From assembly GCF_010731895.1 (NCBI RefSeq), contig NZ_AP022596.1:2666001-2730000 (forward strand): 64,000 bases of DNA, written 5' to 3'. A program made the translations under genes and the position numbers. Positions 51,098 to 59,104 of this stretch are shown in pieces; positions within the stretch are counted from its first letter, which is position 1, and every line of letters begins with the position of its first letter. The DNA comes from Mycolicibacterium helvum. Its GTDB lineage: Bacteria; Actinomycetota; Actinomycetes; Mycobacteriales; Mycobacteriaceae. Below the pieces are notes generated by a model. That model was not told where the DNA came from. It saw nothing but the letters and a program-made list of their open reading frames with translations, and ran no database searches.

Positions 51098-52228
51098 ATG
51101 ATCACCTTCGATACGGTCACCAAGACGTACCCGGATGGCACTGTTGCCGTCGATAGCCTGAGCATGGAGGTTCCGACCGGCACCCTCACGGTCTTCGTGG
51201 GCCCGTCGGGCTGCGGGAAGACCACCTCGATGCGGATGATCAACCGGATGATCGAGCCCAGCTCGGGGACGATCACCGTCGACGGCCGCGACATCGCCAC
51301 GGTGAACCCGAACAATCTGCGGCTCGGGATCGGCTATGTCATCCAGAGTGGTGGGCTCATGCCGCACCAGCGGGTGATCGACAACGTCGCGACGGTGCCG
51401 GTGCTCAAGGGCGAGTCACGGCGCACCGCCCGCAAGGCCGCCTACGAGGTTCTGGAGCGGGTGGGCCTGGATCCCAAACTGGGGGACCGCTATCCGGCAC
51501 AATTGTCCGGCGGTCAGCAGCAACGTGTCGGTGTGGCCAGGGCATTGGCCGCCGACCCGCCGGTCCTGTTGATGGACGAACCGTTCTCGGCGGTCGACCC
51601 GGTGGTACGCGACGAGCTGCAGGCCGAAATCCTGCGTCTGCAAGGCGAATTGCAGAAGACCATCGTCTTCGTCACCCACGACATCGACGAGGCGATAAAA
51701 CTCGGCGACCGGGTCGCGGTGTTCGGGCCCGGCGGCACCCTGCAACAGTACGACGCGCCGGCGCGGTTGCTGTCCAATCCCGCCAACGAATTCGTCTCAG
51801 GCTTCATCGGCGCCGACCGTGGCTACCGCGGCCTGCAGTTCCGGCAGGCAACCGGGTTGCCGCTACACGATATTCAGACCGTGAAAGAGGCCGAGATCGA
51901 CGCGCTTTCGCTGACGCCCGGCGACTGGCGGTTGGTGACCAAGGACGACGGCTGGCCGTACGGGTGGCTCAATGCCGAGGGGGTCGAGCTGCATCGGGGC
52001 GGAAGTTCGTTGTATGACAGCACCATCGCGGGCGGTTCGCTGTTCGAACCGGGTGGCACTCTGCGGCTGGCACTGGATGCGGCGCTGTCGTCGCCGTCCG
52101 GCCTCGGCGTGGCCGTTGACGACCACGGCCACGTGATCGGCGGGGTAAGAGCCGACGATGTAGTTGAGGCGCTGGACAGGCAGCGGGACCCGGCGGGGCA
52201 GGAGCGTAGCGACTCGGGTGGTGGCTGA
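51098..52228 (+). CDS. proV: Glycine betaine/proline ABC transporter ATPase ProV
   Basis: A 376-residue ATPase. Walker A is GPSGCGKTT (about residues 35-43), the signature LSGGQQQRVG, and Walker B VLLMDEPFSAVDP. A C-terminal CBS-like regulatory region of about 120 residues (from about residue 250) is present but looks single or degenerate (VAVDDHGHVIGGVRADDVVE). It powers osmolyte uptake with ProW/ProZ. The ATG follows the proX stop directly. The last 11 codons (52195-52218) overlap an inverted copy of the dispersed 24-bp repeat, so the C-terminal tail QERSDSGGG is repeat-derived. Confidence 0.92.
   Translation: MITFDTVTKTYPDGTVAVDSLSMEVPTGTLTVFVGPSGCGKTTSMRMINRMIEPSSGTITVDGRDIATVNPNNLRLGIGYVIQSGGLMPHQRVIDNVATVPVLKGESRRTARKAAYEVLERVGLDPKLGDRYPAQLSGGQQQRVGVARALAADPPVLLMDEPFSAVDPVVRDELQAEILRLQGELQKTIVFVTHDIDEAIKLGDRVAVFGPGGTLQQYDAPARLLSNPANEFVSGFIGADRGYRGLQFRQATGLPLHDIQTVKEAEIDALSLTPGDWRLVTKDDGWPYGWLNAEGVELHRGGSSLYDSTIAGGSLFEPGGTLRLALDAALSSPSGLGVAVDDHGHVIGGVRADDVVEALDRQRDPAGQERSDSGGG
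52195..52218. repeat. Dispersed 24-bp repeat, inverted fourth copy inside the proV 3' end
   Basis: The minus strand reads CCCGAGTCGCTACGCTCCTG followed by CCCC, differing at three positions from the first copies. It encodes the last residues of ProV, so its insertion or conservation shaped the protein end. Confidence 0.7.
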
Positions 52229-52230
52229 GC

Positions 52231-52875
52231 ATGAACTATCTGCTGACCCATCTCGACAAGGCCTGGGCGCTGACCGTCATCCACCTTCGGCTCTCGCTGG
52301 TTCCGGTGGTGCTGGGTCTGGTGATCGCGGTGCCGCTGGGCGCCTACGTGTGGCGGACCACTGCCCTGCGGCGGCTGACCACCGTGACGGCGAGCATCAT
52401 CTTCACCATCCCGTCGCTGGCGCTGTTCGTGGTGCTGCCGCTGATCATCCCGACCCGGATCCTCGACGAAACCAACGTCATCGTCGCGCTCACGCTCTAC
52501 ACCACCGCGCTACTGGTGCGGGCGGTGCCCGAGGCGCTCGATGCGGTACCCGCCCAGGTGCGTGACGCTGCCACCGCGGTCGGCTATACCAGGCTGACGC
52601 GGATGCTCAAAGTCGATCTGCCACTGTCGATTCCGGTTCTCATCGCGGGTCTGCGCGTGGTCGCGGTGACCAATATCTCGATGGTGTCGGTGGGTTCGGT
52701 CATCGGGATTGGCGGGCTGGGAACCTGGTTCACCGAGGGTTATCAGGCCGACAAGAGCGACCAGATCGTCGCCGGCATCATCGCGATCTTCCTGCTGGCG
52801 ATCGTCATCGACGTGCTGATCCTGTTGGCGGGCCGGCTCATCACGCCGTGGGCCCGGGTCAAGGCGTCGTCATGA
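52231..52875 (+). CDS. proW: Glycine betaine/proline ABC transporter permease ProW
   Basis: A 214-residue permease with about five or six membrane helices and the binding-protein-dependent transport EAA loop, ALDAVPAQVRDAATAVGYTR. It starts 2 bp after the proV stop. Its stop overlaps the proZ start by 4 bp (ATGA). It forms a heterodimer with ProZ at the membrane. Ligand and regulation cannot be read; sigma or osmotic control sites are not visible. Confidence 0.92.
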   Translation: MNYLLTHLDKAWALTVIHLRLSLVPVVLGLVIAVPLGAYVWRTTALRRLTTVTASIIFTIPSLALFVVLPLIIPTRILDETNVIVALTLYTTALLVRAVPEALDAVPAQVRDAATAVGYTRLTRMLKVDLPLSIPVLIAGLRVVAVTNISMVSVGSVIGIGGLGTWFTEGYQADKSDQIVAGIIAIFLLAIVIDVLILLAGRLITPWARVKASS

Positions 52876-53660
52876 ACTTCTTGCACCAGGCGCTCGCCTA
52901 CATCTTCACCGCCGCCAACTGGGAGGGGAGGGCCGGTCTGGGGGTCCGCATCCTCGAGCACCTGCAGTACACCGCGGTGGCCGTCGTCTTCTCCGCGTTG
53001 ATCGCCATCCCGATCGGGATGGCGATCGGGCATACCGGGCGCGGCACCTTTCTCGTCGTCACCGGGGTCAACGCACTGCGGGCACTGCCCACCCTCGGTG
53101 TGCTGCTGCTCGGCGTGCTGCTGTGGGGGTTAGGACTGTTGCCACCGACCGTCGCGCTCATGCTGCTAGGCATCCCGCCGCTGCTGGCAGGAACCTATGC
53201 GGGGATCGCCAACGTCGATCCGACGGTGGTCGATGCCGCCCGGTCGATGGGGATGACCGAGACGCGGGTTTTGCTGCGCGTCGAAGTGCCCAATGCGCTG
53301 CCGCTGATCCTGGGGGGGTTGCGGACCGCGACGCTGCAGGTGGTCGCGACCGCGACGGTGGCCGCGTACGCCAGCCTCGGCGGGCTCGGCCGCTATCTGA
53401 TCGACGGCATCAAGGTCCGCCAGTTTTATCTGGCTTTGGTGGGAGCGTTGTTGGTGACGGTGTTGGCCCTGGTGCTCGACGGGCTGCTGGCGCTGGCGGT
53501 GTGGTCCTCGGTACCCGGAACCGGGCGATTCCGGCGGATGCCGCAACCCCTGCTCGACGACGAGGTGAGTTTCGATGCGCAAGCACCCGCGTCACGGAAG
53601 GGTCGCAGTTCGCAACCTGGTTACGAACGGGGTGGCCCGTCGCATACGGTAGACGGGTGA
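52872..53660 (+). CDS. proZ: Glycine betaine/proline ABC transporter permease ProZ
   Basis: A 262-residue permease with about six membrane helices and EAA loop NVDPTVVDAARSMGMTETRV. ATG 52872 overlaps the proW TGA. It has a soluble C-terminal tail of about 35 residues (PLLDDEVSFDAQAPASRKGR) that is longer than in the M. tuberculosis protein as I recall it. The stop overlaps the next gene's GTG by 4 bp (GTGA). Confidence 0.92.
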   Translation: MNFLHQALAYIFTAANWEGRAGLGVRILEHLQYTAVAVVFSALIAIPIGMAIGHTGRGTFLVVTGVNALRALPTLGVLLLGVLLWGLGLLPPTVALMLLGIPPLLAGTYAGIANVDPTVVDAARSMGMTETRVLLRVEVPNALPLILGGLRTATLQVVATATVAAYASLGGLGRYLIDGIKVRQFYLALVGALLVTVLALVLDGLLALAVWSSVPGTGRFRRMPQPLLDDEVSFDAQAPASRKGRSSQPGYERGGPSHTVDG

Positions 53661-54259
53661 GTGCAGCCAACGACGCGACAGAAAGCGCCTGGCCGGCCAT
53701 CCTGACCTGGCGTGCGCACGACGATTCGCGGATGGAATCGGCTCGGGTCCAGCTATCGGGTAACCGGATCAAAGCCTATGGCCGCATCGTGGCCGCGGCC
53801 GCCGCGACGAATCCCGCCTTCAGCGCGTCCTACGACCTGGTGACCGATGAATCCGGCGCCACCAAGCGGCTGTCGCTGAGCGTGACCCTTGCCGAGCGGG
53901 ATCGGCAATTGTCGATCGCCCGCGACGAAGAGAACATGTGGCTGATCACCGACCACCAGGGCCAGACGCGGGCCTCCTACGAAGGCGCCCTTGACGTCGA
54001 CGTCGTCTTCAGCCCGTTCTTCAACGCGCTGCCTATCCGGCGCACCGGCCTGTACCGCCGAACCGATTCGGTGAATTTGCCGGTGGTGTACGTGAGTTTG
54101 CCCGACCTGACCGTCAAGCAGGCGTCGATCAGCTACACCAGCCTCGGCCCGGATAGCGGGGAAGGCATCAAGCTGCACTCGCCGGTCGCCCAGACCACGA
54201 TCACCGTCGACAACGACGGGTTCATCCTCGACTACCCAGGACTGGCAGCGCGGATCTGA
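53657..54259 (+). CDS. Putative glycolipid-binding-domain protein (Rv3755c-like)
   Basis: A 200-residue beta-rich protein. The conserved pattern of the putative glycolipid-binding family is seen in [34 protein letters not shown] and [16 protein letters not shown]. No signal peptide is present. GTG 53657 overlaps the proZ stop, which fits coupled translation. Rv3755c occupies the same position. The last 38 bp overlap the convergent tyrA gene. What lipid, if any, it binds is unknown. Confidence 0.82.
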   Translation: MSAANDATESAWPAILTWRAHDDSRMESARVQLSGNRIKAYGRIVAAAAATNPAFSASYDLVTDESGATKRLSLSVTLAERDRQLSIARDEENMWLITDHQGQTRASYEGALDVDVVFSPFFNALPIRRTGLYRRTDSVNLPVVYVSLPDLTVKQASISYTSLGPDSGEGIKLHSPVAQTTITVDNDGFILDYPGLAARI

Positions 54260-55181
54260 TCACCCCGCCGGCGCGACCGGCGGCGGCCAGTTCTTCACGC
54301 CAGTTCTCCTCGCCGATGGCGATCGTCACGATCTGCGGGCGCGAGAAGCTGTCGTAGCGGATGCGGGCGGCGTGGCCGGCTTCGACCAGCTCGGCGACCG
54401 AACTCTTCTGAGCCAACGAGTCACGGGCCTGATTGAGCAGCTCCAGCGCGCGGTCCAGGGCAGGCAGCAGTTGCGCCGTGTTGGCTTCGCACATCGCCCG
54501 CACGAGGTCGGGGGCGGTGGCCGCGACCCTCGTGCCGTCGCGGAACGAGCCAGCAGCCAGGGCAAAGGCCAACGGCACTTCGCCGGCCGTGACGGCCAGT
54601 GCTTCGGCAAGCAGATGCGGCAGGTGCGAAATGCTCGCCGCGGCCGCGTCGTGCTCGTCGGACTTGGCCGGGACCACGACGGCATGGCAGTCCAGAGCCA
54701 GGTCCATCACCTGAGCCCACACGTGCGCATCGACGTGCTCGTCGACGCCGAGGACCCAGGGCGCGCCGGTGAACAGCCGCGCATCGCCCGCGGTCCAGCC
54801 CGAGTGCGCGGTGCCCGCCATCGGGTGGCCGCCGACGTAGCGATCCAGTAGCCCGGCCCTGCGCACCTCGTCGAGAACGGCGCCTTTCACGCTGATGACG
54901 TCCGTCAGTGGACAATCGGCGGCGACGTCCTTGACATGGCCGAGCAGTAAGGACACCGCCGGCATCGGGACGGCCAGCACGATCAGCGCGTTGCGATCGG
55001 CGGCCCATTGCAGGGCTTCAGTCAGGTCGGTGGTGGCGGCGAAGCCGTCGAAGCGGGCGCCCTGGGCGCCGTCGACGGATCGGTTGTAGCCGAACGCCTC
55101 ACGGCCGGCTGCCACCGCCGCGCGCAGGAGCGACCCGCCGATCAGACCGAGGCCGAGGACGCACACGGGTGTCTTGGTCAC
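54222..55181 (-). CDS. tyrA: Prephenate dehydrogenase TyrA
   Basis: A 319-residue enzyme. The N-terminal NAD-binding motif [14 protein letters not shown] (about residues 7-20) and the catalytic segment [13 protein letters not shown] around residue 120 are visible. It converts prephenate to hydroxyphenylpyruvate for tyrosine synthesis. GTG 55179-55181 ([12 protein letters not shown]) is preferred; ATG 55202 would add seven residues. It corresponds to Rv3754 and is convergent with the glycolipid-binding-like gene. Confidence 0.92.
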   Translation of the reverse strand: MTKTPVCVLGLGLIGGSLLRAAVAAGREAFGYNRSVDGAQGARFDGFAATTDLTEALQWAADRNALIVLAVPMPAVSLLLGHVKDVAADCPLTDVISVKGAVLDEVRRAGLLDRYVGGHPMAGTAHSGWTAGDARLFTGAPWVLGVDEHVDAHVWAQVMDLALDCHAVVVPAKSDEHDAAAASISHLPHLLAEALAVTAGEVPLAFALAAGSFRDGTRVAATAPDLVRAMCEANTAQLLPALDRALELLNQARDSLAQKSSVAELVEAGHAARIRYDSFSRPQIVTIAIGEENWREELAAAGRAGGVIRSALPVLGSRG

Positions 55182-55262
55182 CTGTCCAGGTTGACACATC
55201 AACGCGCCACGACTGGGGGGTACCTGGTCAAAACGCCTGATCAGCGACTAGCGTATGCGCCC

Positions 55263-55781
55263 ATGGCGGCACAGCGAGCGCAGAACAGCCCGGGGTCGGA
55301 CACCCCGGATGGCTTCGCGGTTGCCGTAGTGCGCGAGGACGGCAAGTGGCGTTGCTCGGCCATGAATGCGACAGTGCTGACCAGCCTGAGTGCCGCAGAG
55401 ACGGAGTTGCGAGAATTGCGCAGCGCCGGCGCGGTGTTCGGGTTGTTGGACATCGACGACGAGTTCTTTCTGATCGTCCGGCCCGCCCCGTCAGGCACTC
55501 GACTGCTGCTGTCGGATGCGACCGCGGCGCTGGATTACGACATTGCCGCCGAGGCGCTGGAGACGTTGGACGCCGACATTTCTCCCGAAGACCTCGAAGA
55601 TGCCGATCCCTTCGAGGAGGGTGATCTGGCTGTGCTTGCCGACATCGGGCTGCCCGAGCCGGTGCTGAGCGTGATCCTCGACGAGACCGATCTGTATGCC
55701 GACGAACAGCTTGGCCGGATCGCGCGGGAGATGGGTTTTGCCGACGAGCTGGCAGCCGTGCTCGACCGCCTCGATCGGTGA
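55263..55781 (+). CDS. tRNA adenosine deaminase-associated protein (Rv3753c-like)
   Basis: A 172-residue acidic protein. The sequence GFAVAVVREDGKWRCSAMNA and the Asp/Glu-rich centre (DADISPEDLEDADPFEEGDL) match the actinobacterial family that always lies beside tadA. ATG 55263 gives MAAQRAQNS; the longer frame runs into the tyrA promoter side. Its 3' end overlaps tadA by 4 bp, so the two are coupled. The exact role in tRNA editing is unknown. Confidence 0.85.
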   Translation: MAAQRAQNSPGSDTPDGFAVAVVREDGKWRCSAMNATVLTSLSAAETELRELRSAGAVFGLLDIDDEFFLIVRPAPSGTRLLLSDATAALDYDIAAEALETLDADISPEDLEDADPFEEGDLAVLADIGLPEPVLSVILDETDLYADEQLGRIAREMGFADELAAVLDRLDR

Positions 55782-56242
55782 TCTCATCTGACGAATCGTT
55801 GATTCGAGCGGCGATTTCTGCTGCTGGTTTAGCCGGCCCCGAGGACGTGCCGATCGGCGCGGTGGTGTTCGGGCCGGACGGCACCGAGCTGGCTCGTGCG
55901 GCCAATGCCCGCGAGCAGTTGGGCGACCCGACTGCGCATGCCGAGATCCTGGCGTTGCGGGCGGCGGCCCGGGTGTACGGCGACGGGTGGCGGCTGGAGG
56001 GGACGACGCTGGCGGTGACAGTCGAGCCGTGCACGATGTGCGCGGGTGCACTGGTGATGGCGCGGGTGGCACGGGTGGTGTTCGGCGCGTGGGAGCCCAA
56101 AACCGGTGCGGCGGGATCGCTTTGGGATGTGGTGCGGGATCGGCGGTTGACCCATCGGCCGGAGGTACGTGGGGGAGTGCTGGCGCAGGAGGGCGCCGCG
56201 CTGTTGGAGGGGTTCTTCGCCCGTCAGCGCGATTTGGGTTAG
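55778..56242 (+). CDS. tadA: tRNA-specific adenosine deaminase TadA
   Basis: A 154-residue zinc deaminase. The HAE motif (TAHAEILAL, residues about 53-61) and the PCTMC zinc ligands (VEPCTMCAGAL, about 83-93) are intact. It converts A34 to inosine in tRNA-Arg(ACG); a gene for that tRNA lies at 22011 in this window. GTG 55778 overlaps the stop of the partner gene (GTGA). It is followed 28 bp later by tRNA-Ser(CGA). Confidence 0.94.
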   Translation: MISSDESLIRAAISAAGLAGPEDVPIGAVVFGPDGTELARAANAREQLGDPTAHAEILALRAAARVYGDGWRLEGTTLAVTVEPCTMCAGALVMARVARVVFGAWEPKTGAAGSLWDVVRDRRLTHRPEVRGGVLAQEGAALLEGFFARQRDLG

Positions 56243-56270
56243 TCCGGCCGCGACACGTAAGCTCTTCGGC

Positions 56271-56358
56271 GGTGGCGTGTCCGAGCGGCCTAAGGAGCAC
56301 GCCTCGAAAGCGTGTGACGGGTAACCCCCGTCCGAGGGTTCAAATCCCTCCGCCACCG
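56271..56358 (+). tRNA. tRNA-Ser (anticodon CGA)
   Basis: An 88-nt class II tRNA. The acceptor GGTGGCG pairs with CGCCACC plus discriminator G. The anticodon arm CACGC-CTCGAAA-GCGTG carries CGA. A long variable arm (GACGGGTAACCCCCGTC) and T-arm GAGGGTTCAAATCCCTC follow. The acceptor stem is identical to that of tRNA-Ser(UGA) at 15247. Confidence 0.96.
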
Positions 56359-56363
56359 CCATA

Positions 56364-56394
56364 GCCCTCCGACTGAATTGCCTGGTCGGAGGGC
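56364..56394 (+). terminator. Rho-independent-like terminator after tRNA-Ser(CGA)
   Basis: A perfect 10-bp inverted repeat, GCCCTCCGAC / GTCGGAGGGC, with an 11-nt loop and a short ATTTG tail starts 6 bp after the tRNA. Confidence 0.85.
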
Positions 56395-56453
56395 ATTTGC
56401 GTCTGATCGTTTGGTGACTTGCCGGGCAACAACCAACTTCTAGAGTCGGCTCC

Positions 56454-56741
56454 ATGGGTTTGCTGGACATAAACTGTGCCGCGCTGGACCAGCTTGCCGC
56501 GGATTGCCAGTCGCTGGGAGTCCAGATTGGGGCGGCGTCAATCGTTGAGCCAGTTGCGGCGGGTTGGTGGGCGACAGCCGTGGCGGTCAGCGCCGCCAAC
56601 GCCGATATCACCCTTGCTGCTCAAGTGATGGCGGCGCGTATGTACCAGACAGCCGCCGGTCTGGTCACCGTGAGCCGGCAGTTCACCGCCACCGACAAGC
56701 TTTCGGCGGCCTACCTCCGTGCCCTGGTGACTGAGGTGTAG
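56454..56741 (+). CDS. Small type VII secretion-associated-like protein (Rv0025/EspC-like)
   Basis: A 95-residue helical protein, MGLLDINCAALDQLAADCQS, without a signal peptide. The two-helix pattern with Ala-rich turns (AAGWWATAVAVSAANADITL) resembles the small EspC/DUF2580-type proteins that are encoded beside Rv0026-like large partners. The two-gene layout with the next gene supports this. A WxG-like turn (AAGWWA) is present but the classic WXG100 pattern is not strict. It sits just after the tRNA terminator and is not part of the Rv3752c-region synteny. Confidence 0.55.
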   Translation: MGLLDINCAALDQLAADCQSLGVQIGAASIVEPVAAGWWATAVAVSAANADITLAAQVMAARMYQTAAGLVTVSRQFTATDKLSAAYLRALVTEV

Positions 56742-57491
56742 ATGTCCGGCAGTGGTCCTATCCCGTCGTTATCGCAGGTTCGTGCGTGGGACACGGCACA
56801 TCTGAGCGAGGCGGCGGCTCACTGGACCGACACCGCCACTACGTGGGAATACGTGTTCACCTATGTGCCATCTCTGATGGCCAGCCCGGGCGGTACTCCT
56901 TGGGAGGGTGTGGCCGCCGAGGCCGCCCAAGGGCGGGCTTACTCGGACCGCCTGAAGGTCCCCAGCGCGGCTGATCAACTTCATGATGCCGCGAGCCTCG
57001 CCCGTCGCGGAGCCGACCAGATCAGGTATGCCAAACAGCGGGTTCTTGACGCCGTGCGAAGGGGCGAGCAGGCCGGTTTCACTGTCGGCGAGTACTTTTC
57101 GGTCACCAGCCGACGAACAGGCACGCCCGCGCACGTCGCGGCCTCGCGAGCGCAAGCCGAAGCTCTCGCAACCGATATTGGCGCTCGTCTCGGTGAGCTA
57201 ATCGCAGCAGATTGTAAGACCTCCGCTGAAATTGCCTGTGCTACAGCGGGTGTCGGCGATGTTACGTTCAACGATGCTCGGAAGCGCGTTGACGAGGGCG
57301 CCGTGAGATTCGTCGACTTCAAACAAGCACCCACGGATGACACCACAACTCCGCAAGTTCCAGGTGGCGGATACGGCAGTTACCACTATGGCTACCAATT
57401 CAGTACATCTGCGAGCTGGGACCAAGGAACAGATCATGAGCGAAATCCAACAGCTGACGTCCGTCGCGGTCCTGTTGGCGGTCCGGTGTAA
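56742..57491 (+). CDS. Rv0026-like protein with an LXG/WXG-type helical domain, short C-terminus
   Basis: A 249-residue protein. Residues 1-190 hold the helical domain seen in Rv0026-type proteins (LSQVRAWDTAHLSEAAAHWT, SLMASPGGTPWEGVAAEAAQ, RRGADQIRYAKQRVLDAVRR). I recall relatives with longer, Pro-rich C-termini; here the tail ends after about 50 residues (GGGYGSYHYGYQFSTSASWD). It is contiguous with the small gene upstream (the stop and start are adjacent). The downstream membrane-protein frame overlaps it. It may be a secreted effector-like or immunity-coupled protein that has lost its C-terminal module. Confidence 0.6.
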   Translation: MSGSGPIPSLSQVRAWDTAHLSEAAAHWTDTATTWEYVFTYVPSLMASPGGTPWEGVAAEAAQGRAYSDRLKVPSAADQLHDAASLARRGADQIRYAKQRVLDAVRRGEQAGFTVGEYFSVTSRRTGTPAHVAASRAQAEALATDIGARLGELIAADCKTSAEIACATAGVGDVTFNDARKRVDEGAVRFVDFKQAPTDDTTTPQVPGGGYGSYHYGYQFSTSASWDQGTDHERNPTADVRRGPVGGPV

Positions 57492-57579
57492 GCGCTCTTG
57501 GAAGGCCACGGCATTCTGGGCTGCCCCGATCCTGCCAATCCTCGTCAGCGTCTATTTGCTCATTGTGGTTGCGACGTGA
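57436..57579 (+). CDS. Small single-helix membrane protein overlapping the previous gene
   Basis: A 47-residue protein in another frame: MSEIQQLTSVAVLLAVRCKR followed by a hydrophobic segment FWAAPILPILVSVYLLIVVA. An AAGGA ribosome site lies about 8 nt before ATG 57436, stronger than most in this region. It overlaps the last 56 bp of the upstream gene. The size and position fit an immunity or anchor protein for the upstream product, but this is inference. Confidence 0.45.
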   Translation: MSEIQQLTSVAVLLAVRCKRSWKATAFWAAPILPILVSVYLLIVVAT

Positions 57580-57636
57580 GCGGTTCGACGCGCTCAACGG
57601 GCAACTGGCCCAGCGGCGATAGTCGGCCTGACCGGT

Positions 57637-58239
57637 CTAACCCGCCGAAGGTAGCAGGCTGCGCAGGGTGCTCGTGACGAACGCCCCGAGTACTTCATCG
57701 CGTTCAGGGCCCAACTCCCGGTTGGTCGACAGCAGCGCGTACAGGCCGACCAGGAAGAAGGCGGCGCTGTGGTGGGCAGTGATGTCGGGGTAGACCTCGC
57801 CGCGATGTCGCGCGCGTTCGATCTCGGCGGTCAACAGCACGAACGTCGGGTGCCGTGGCCACTGCTCGTCGGGTCGCGACGATGAGAAGAGCATTCCGGT
57901 GACGTCGCGGAACAACGATGCGCCCCATTGCTTTTCGAGTTCGAGGACGAGCCGCACGAGGGTGTCCAGAACTGCGGGCAAGTCGTGCGGGGTGTCGAGG
58001 AATCTACTGAGCTCTTCGGCGAGCTGATCTTCGTCGAGCCGAATCAACTCCAGGAGAACGTGTTCCTTGGTCGGAAAGTGGAAGTAGAAGGTGCTGCGCG
58101 AGACGCCGGCCGCTTCGACGATCGCGTTGATATCGGCCGAGCTCGTGCCGGCCCGCTGGAACTCCTCGATGGCTGCATCGAGCACGCGGGCGCGCGTTCG
58201 GCGGCGCTGGGCTTCGCGGCCCGTCGAGGTGTCTGGCAC
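57637..58239 (-). CDS. TetR-family regulator of the norE/norF-like cluster
   Basis: A 200-residue regulator: helix-turn-helix TSSADINAIVEAAGVSRSTF, then an alpha-helical ligand domain. GTG 58239 (VPDTSTGREAQRRR) is chosen because the overlapping inverted repeats at 58271-58297 would otherwise lie inside the coding part; starts at 58278 or 58341 are possible. It is divergent from the membrane-protein gene at 58400 and likely controls it. The ligand is unknown. Confidence 0.85.
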   Translation of the reverse strand: MPDTSTGREAQRRRTRARVLDAAIEEFQRAGTSSADINAIVEAAGVSRSTFYFHFPTKEHVLLELIRLDEDQLAEELSRFLDTPHDLPAVLDTLVRLVLELEKQWGASLFRDVTGMLFSSSRPDEQWPRHPTFVLLTAEIERARHRGEVYPDITAHHSAAFFLVGLYALLSTNRELGPERDEVLGAFVTSTLRSLLPSAG

Positions 58240-58270
58240 CCGTTCATTATGCAGTCGGCCCGCCGATATC

Positions 58271-58297
58271 GCTGACATATGTCGGCGAAATCGCCGA
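58271..58297. promoter_or_regulatory. Overlapping inverted repeats between TetR and the membrane-protein operon
   Basis: GCTGACATATGTCGGC (58271-58286) is a palindrome with one mismatched pair. It overlaps TCGGCGA-AA-TCGCCGA (58282-58297), a perfect 7-bp inverted repeat with a 2-nt gap. A candidate -35/-10 for the plus-strand operon (TTGTCA at 58342, TATGAA at 58364) lies further on, so a bound TetR would sit upstream of it. Confidence 0.6.
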
Positions 58298-58399
58298 CGA
58301 TCAGCCACAATGCTGGGTGAACGGAGACATTTCGTTGTCATTTGTCAGCCACCGTGTTAGACCTATGAACACCCAGGCCACGCACACGGGACGGTGTCG

Positions 58400-59104
58400 A
58401 TGAATACCCGAGGTCAGCGCATTCTGTTGTGGACGGCGCCGCCGGCGGTGGCGTTGTTCCTGCTCGCCTACCTGGTGTTCCCGGTGTTCTGGCCACCGTT
58501 GTCACCGACGTTGACCCCCGAGGAGATCGCGGCGTTCTTCCGCGACAACACCACCGGCATCCTCGGCGTCGTGATCCTGTGCAATCTCATCGCCGGGACT
58601 CTGGTGCCGCTGTTCGCCGTCACCGCCGTGCAGATCTCCCGCGTCGCCACCTCGAGCAGCGTCTTCACCTACGCCTACCTCATCTGCGTCGGTATCGGCA
58701 TGACGGCGTTCATCCTGGCCGACTACTGCTGGGGGGTGGCCGCCTTCCGGCCCGACCGTGACCCGCAGCTGATCAGTCTGCTCAACGACATGGCCTGGTT
58801 CTTCTTCATCGCGCCGGTCGGCACCATCATCGTGCAGAATCTGTGCTTCGCGCTCAGCGTCTACCTCGACGAGCGGTCAGAGCCGATCTTTCCGCGCTGG
58901 GTGGCTCACTTCAACATCGTGGTCGCCGCGCTACTGATCCCGAGCGCCTTCACGGTCCTGTTCAAATCGGGACCGCTGGCATGGAACGGTTCGGTGTCAT
59001 TCACGCTGCGGCTCATCGTGTTTGCGGCCTACATCGTGGTGATGTTCCTCGTCCTGCTGCGCGCGGTGAATCGGCAGGGCAGCGAGCGGGCGGTGCTCGT
59101 GTGA
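58400..59104 (+). CDS. Multi-spanning membrane protein, first of a paralogous pair
   Basis: A 234-residue protein with six or seven membrane helices. It is alignable with the next protein, for example FKSGPLAWNGSVSFTLRLIV here against ARSGPFAWNGLMTFWLAMVL there. The loop after helix 1 carries PEEIAAFFRDNTTGILG. I do not recognise the family. It heads a coupled run with the paralogue, a COX3/NorE-like and a NorF-like subunit. ATG 58400 follows GGGACGG with 6 nt spacing; GTG 58394 would add two residues. It may form a membrane complex with those subunits. Confidence 0.7.
   Translation: MNTRGQRILLWTAPPAVALFLLAYLVFPVFWPPLSPTLTPEEIAAFFRDNTTGILGVVILCNLIAGTLVPLFAVTAVQISRVATSSSVFTYAYLICVGIGMTAFILADYCWGVAAFRPDRDPQLISLLNDMAWFFFIAPVGTIIVQNLCFALSVYLDERSEPIFPRWVAHFNIVVAALLIPSAFTVLFKSGPLAWNGSVSFTLRLIVFAAYIVVMFLVLLRAVNRQGSERAVLV

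Noticed and set aside
53123..53656. N-terminal extension of the glycolipid-binding-like protein
   Set aside because: The long frame is the shadow of proZ in another frame; the GTG at 53657 overlapping the proZ stop gives the family length.
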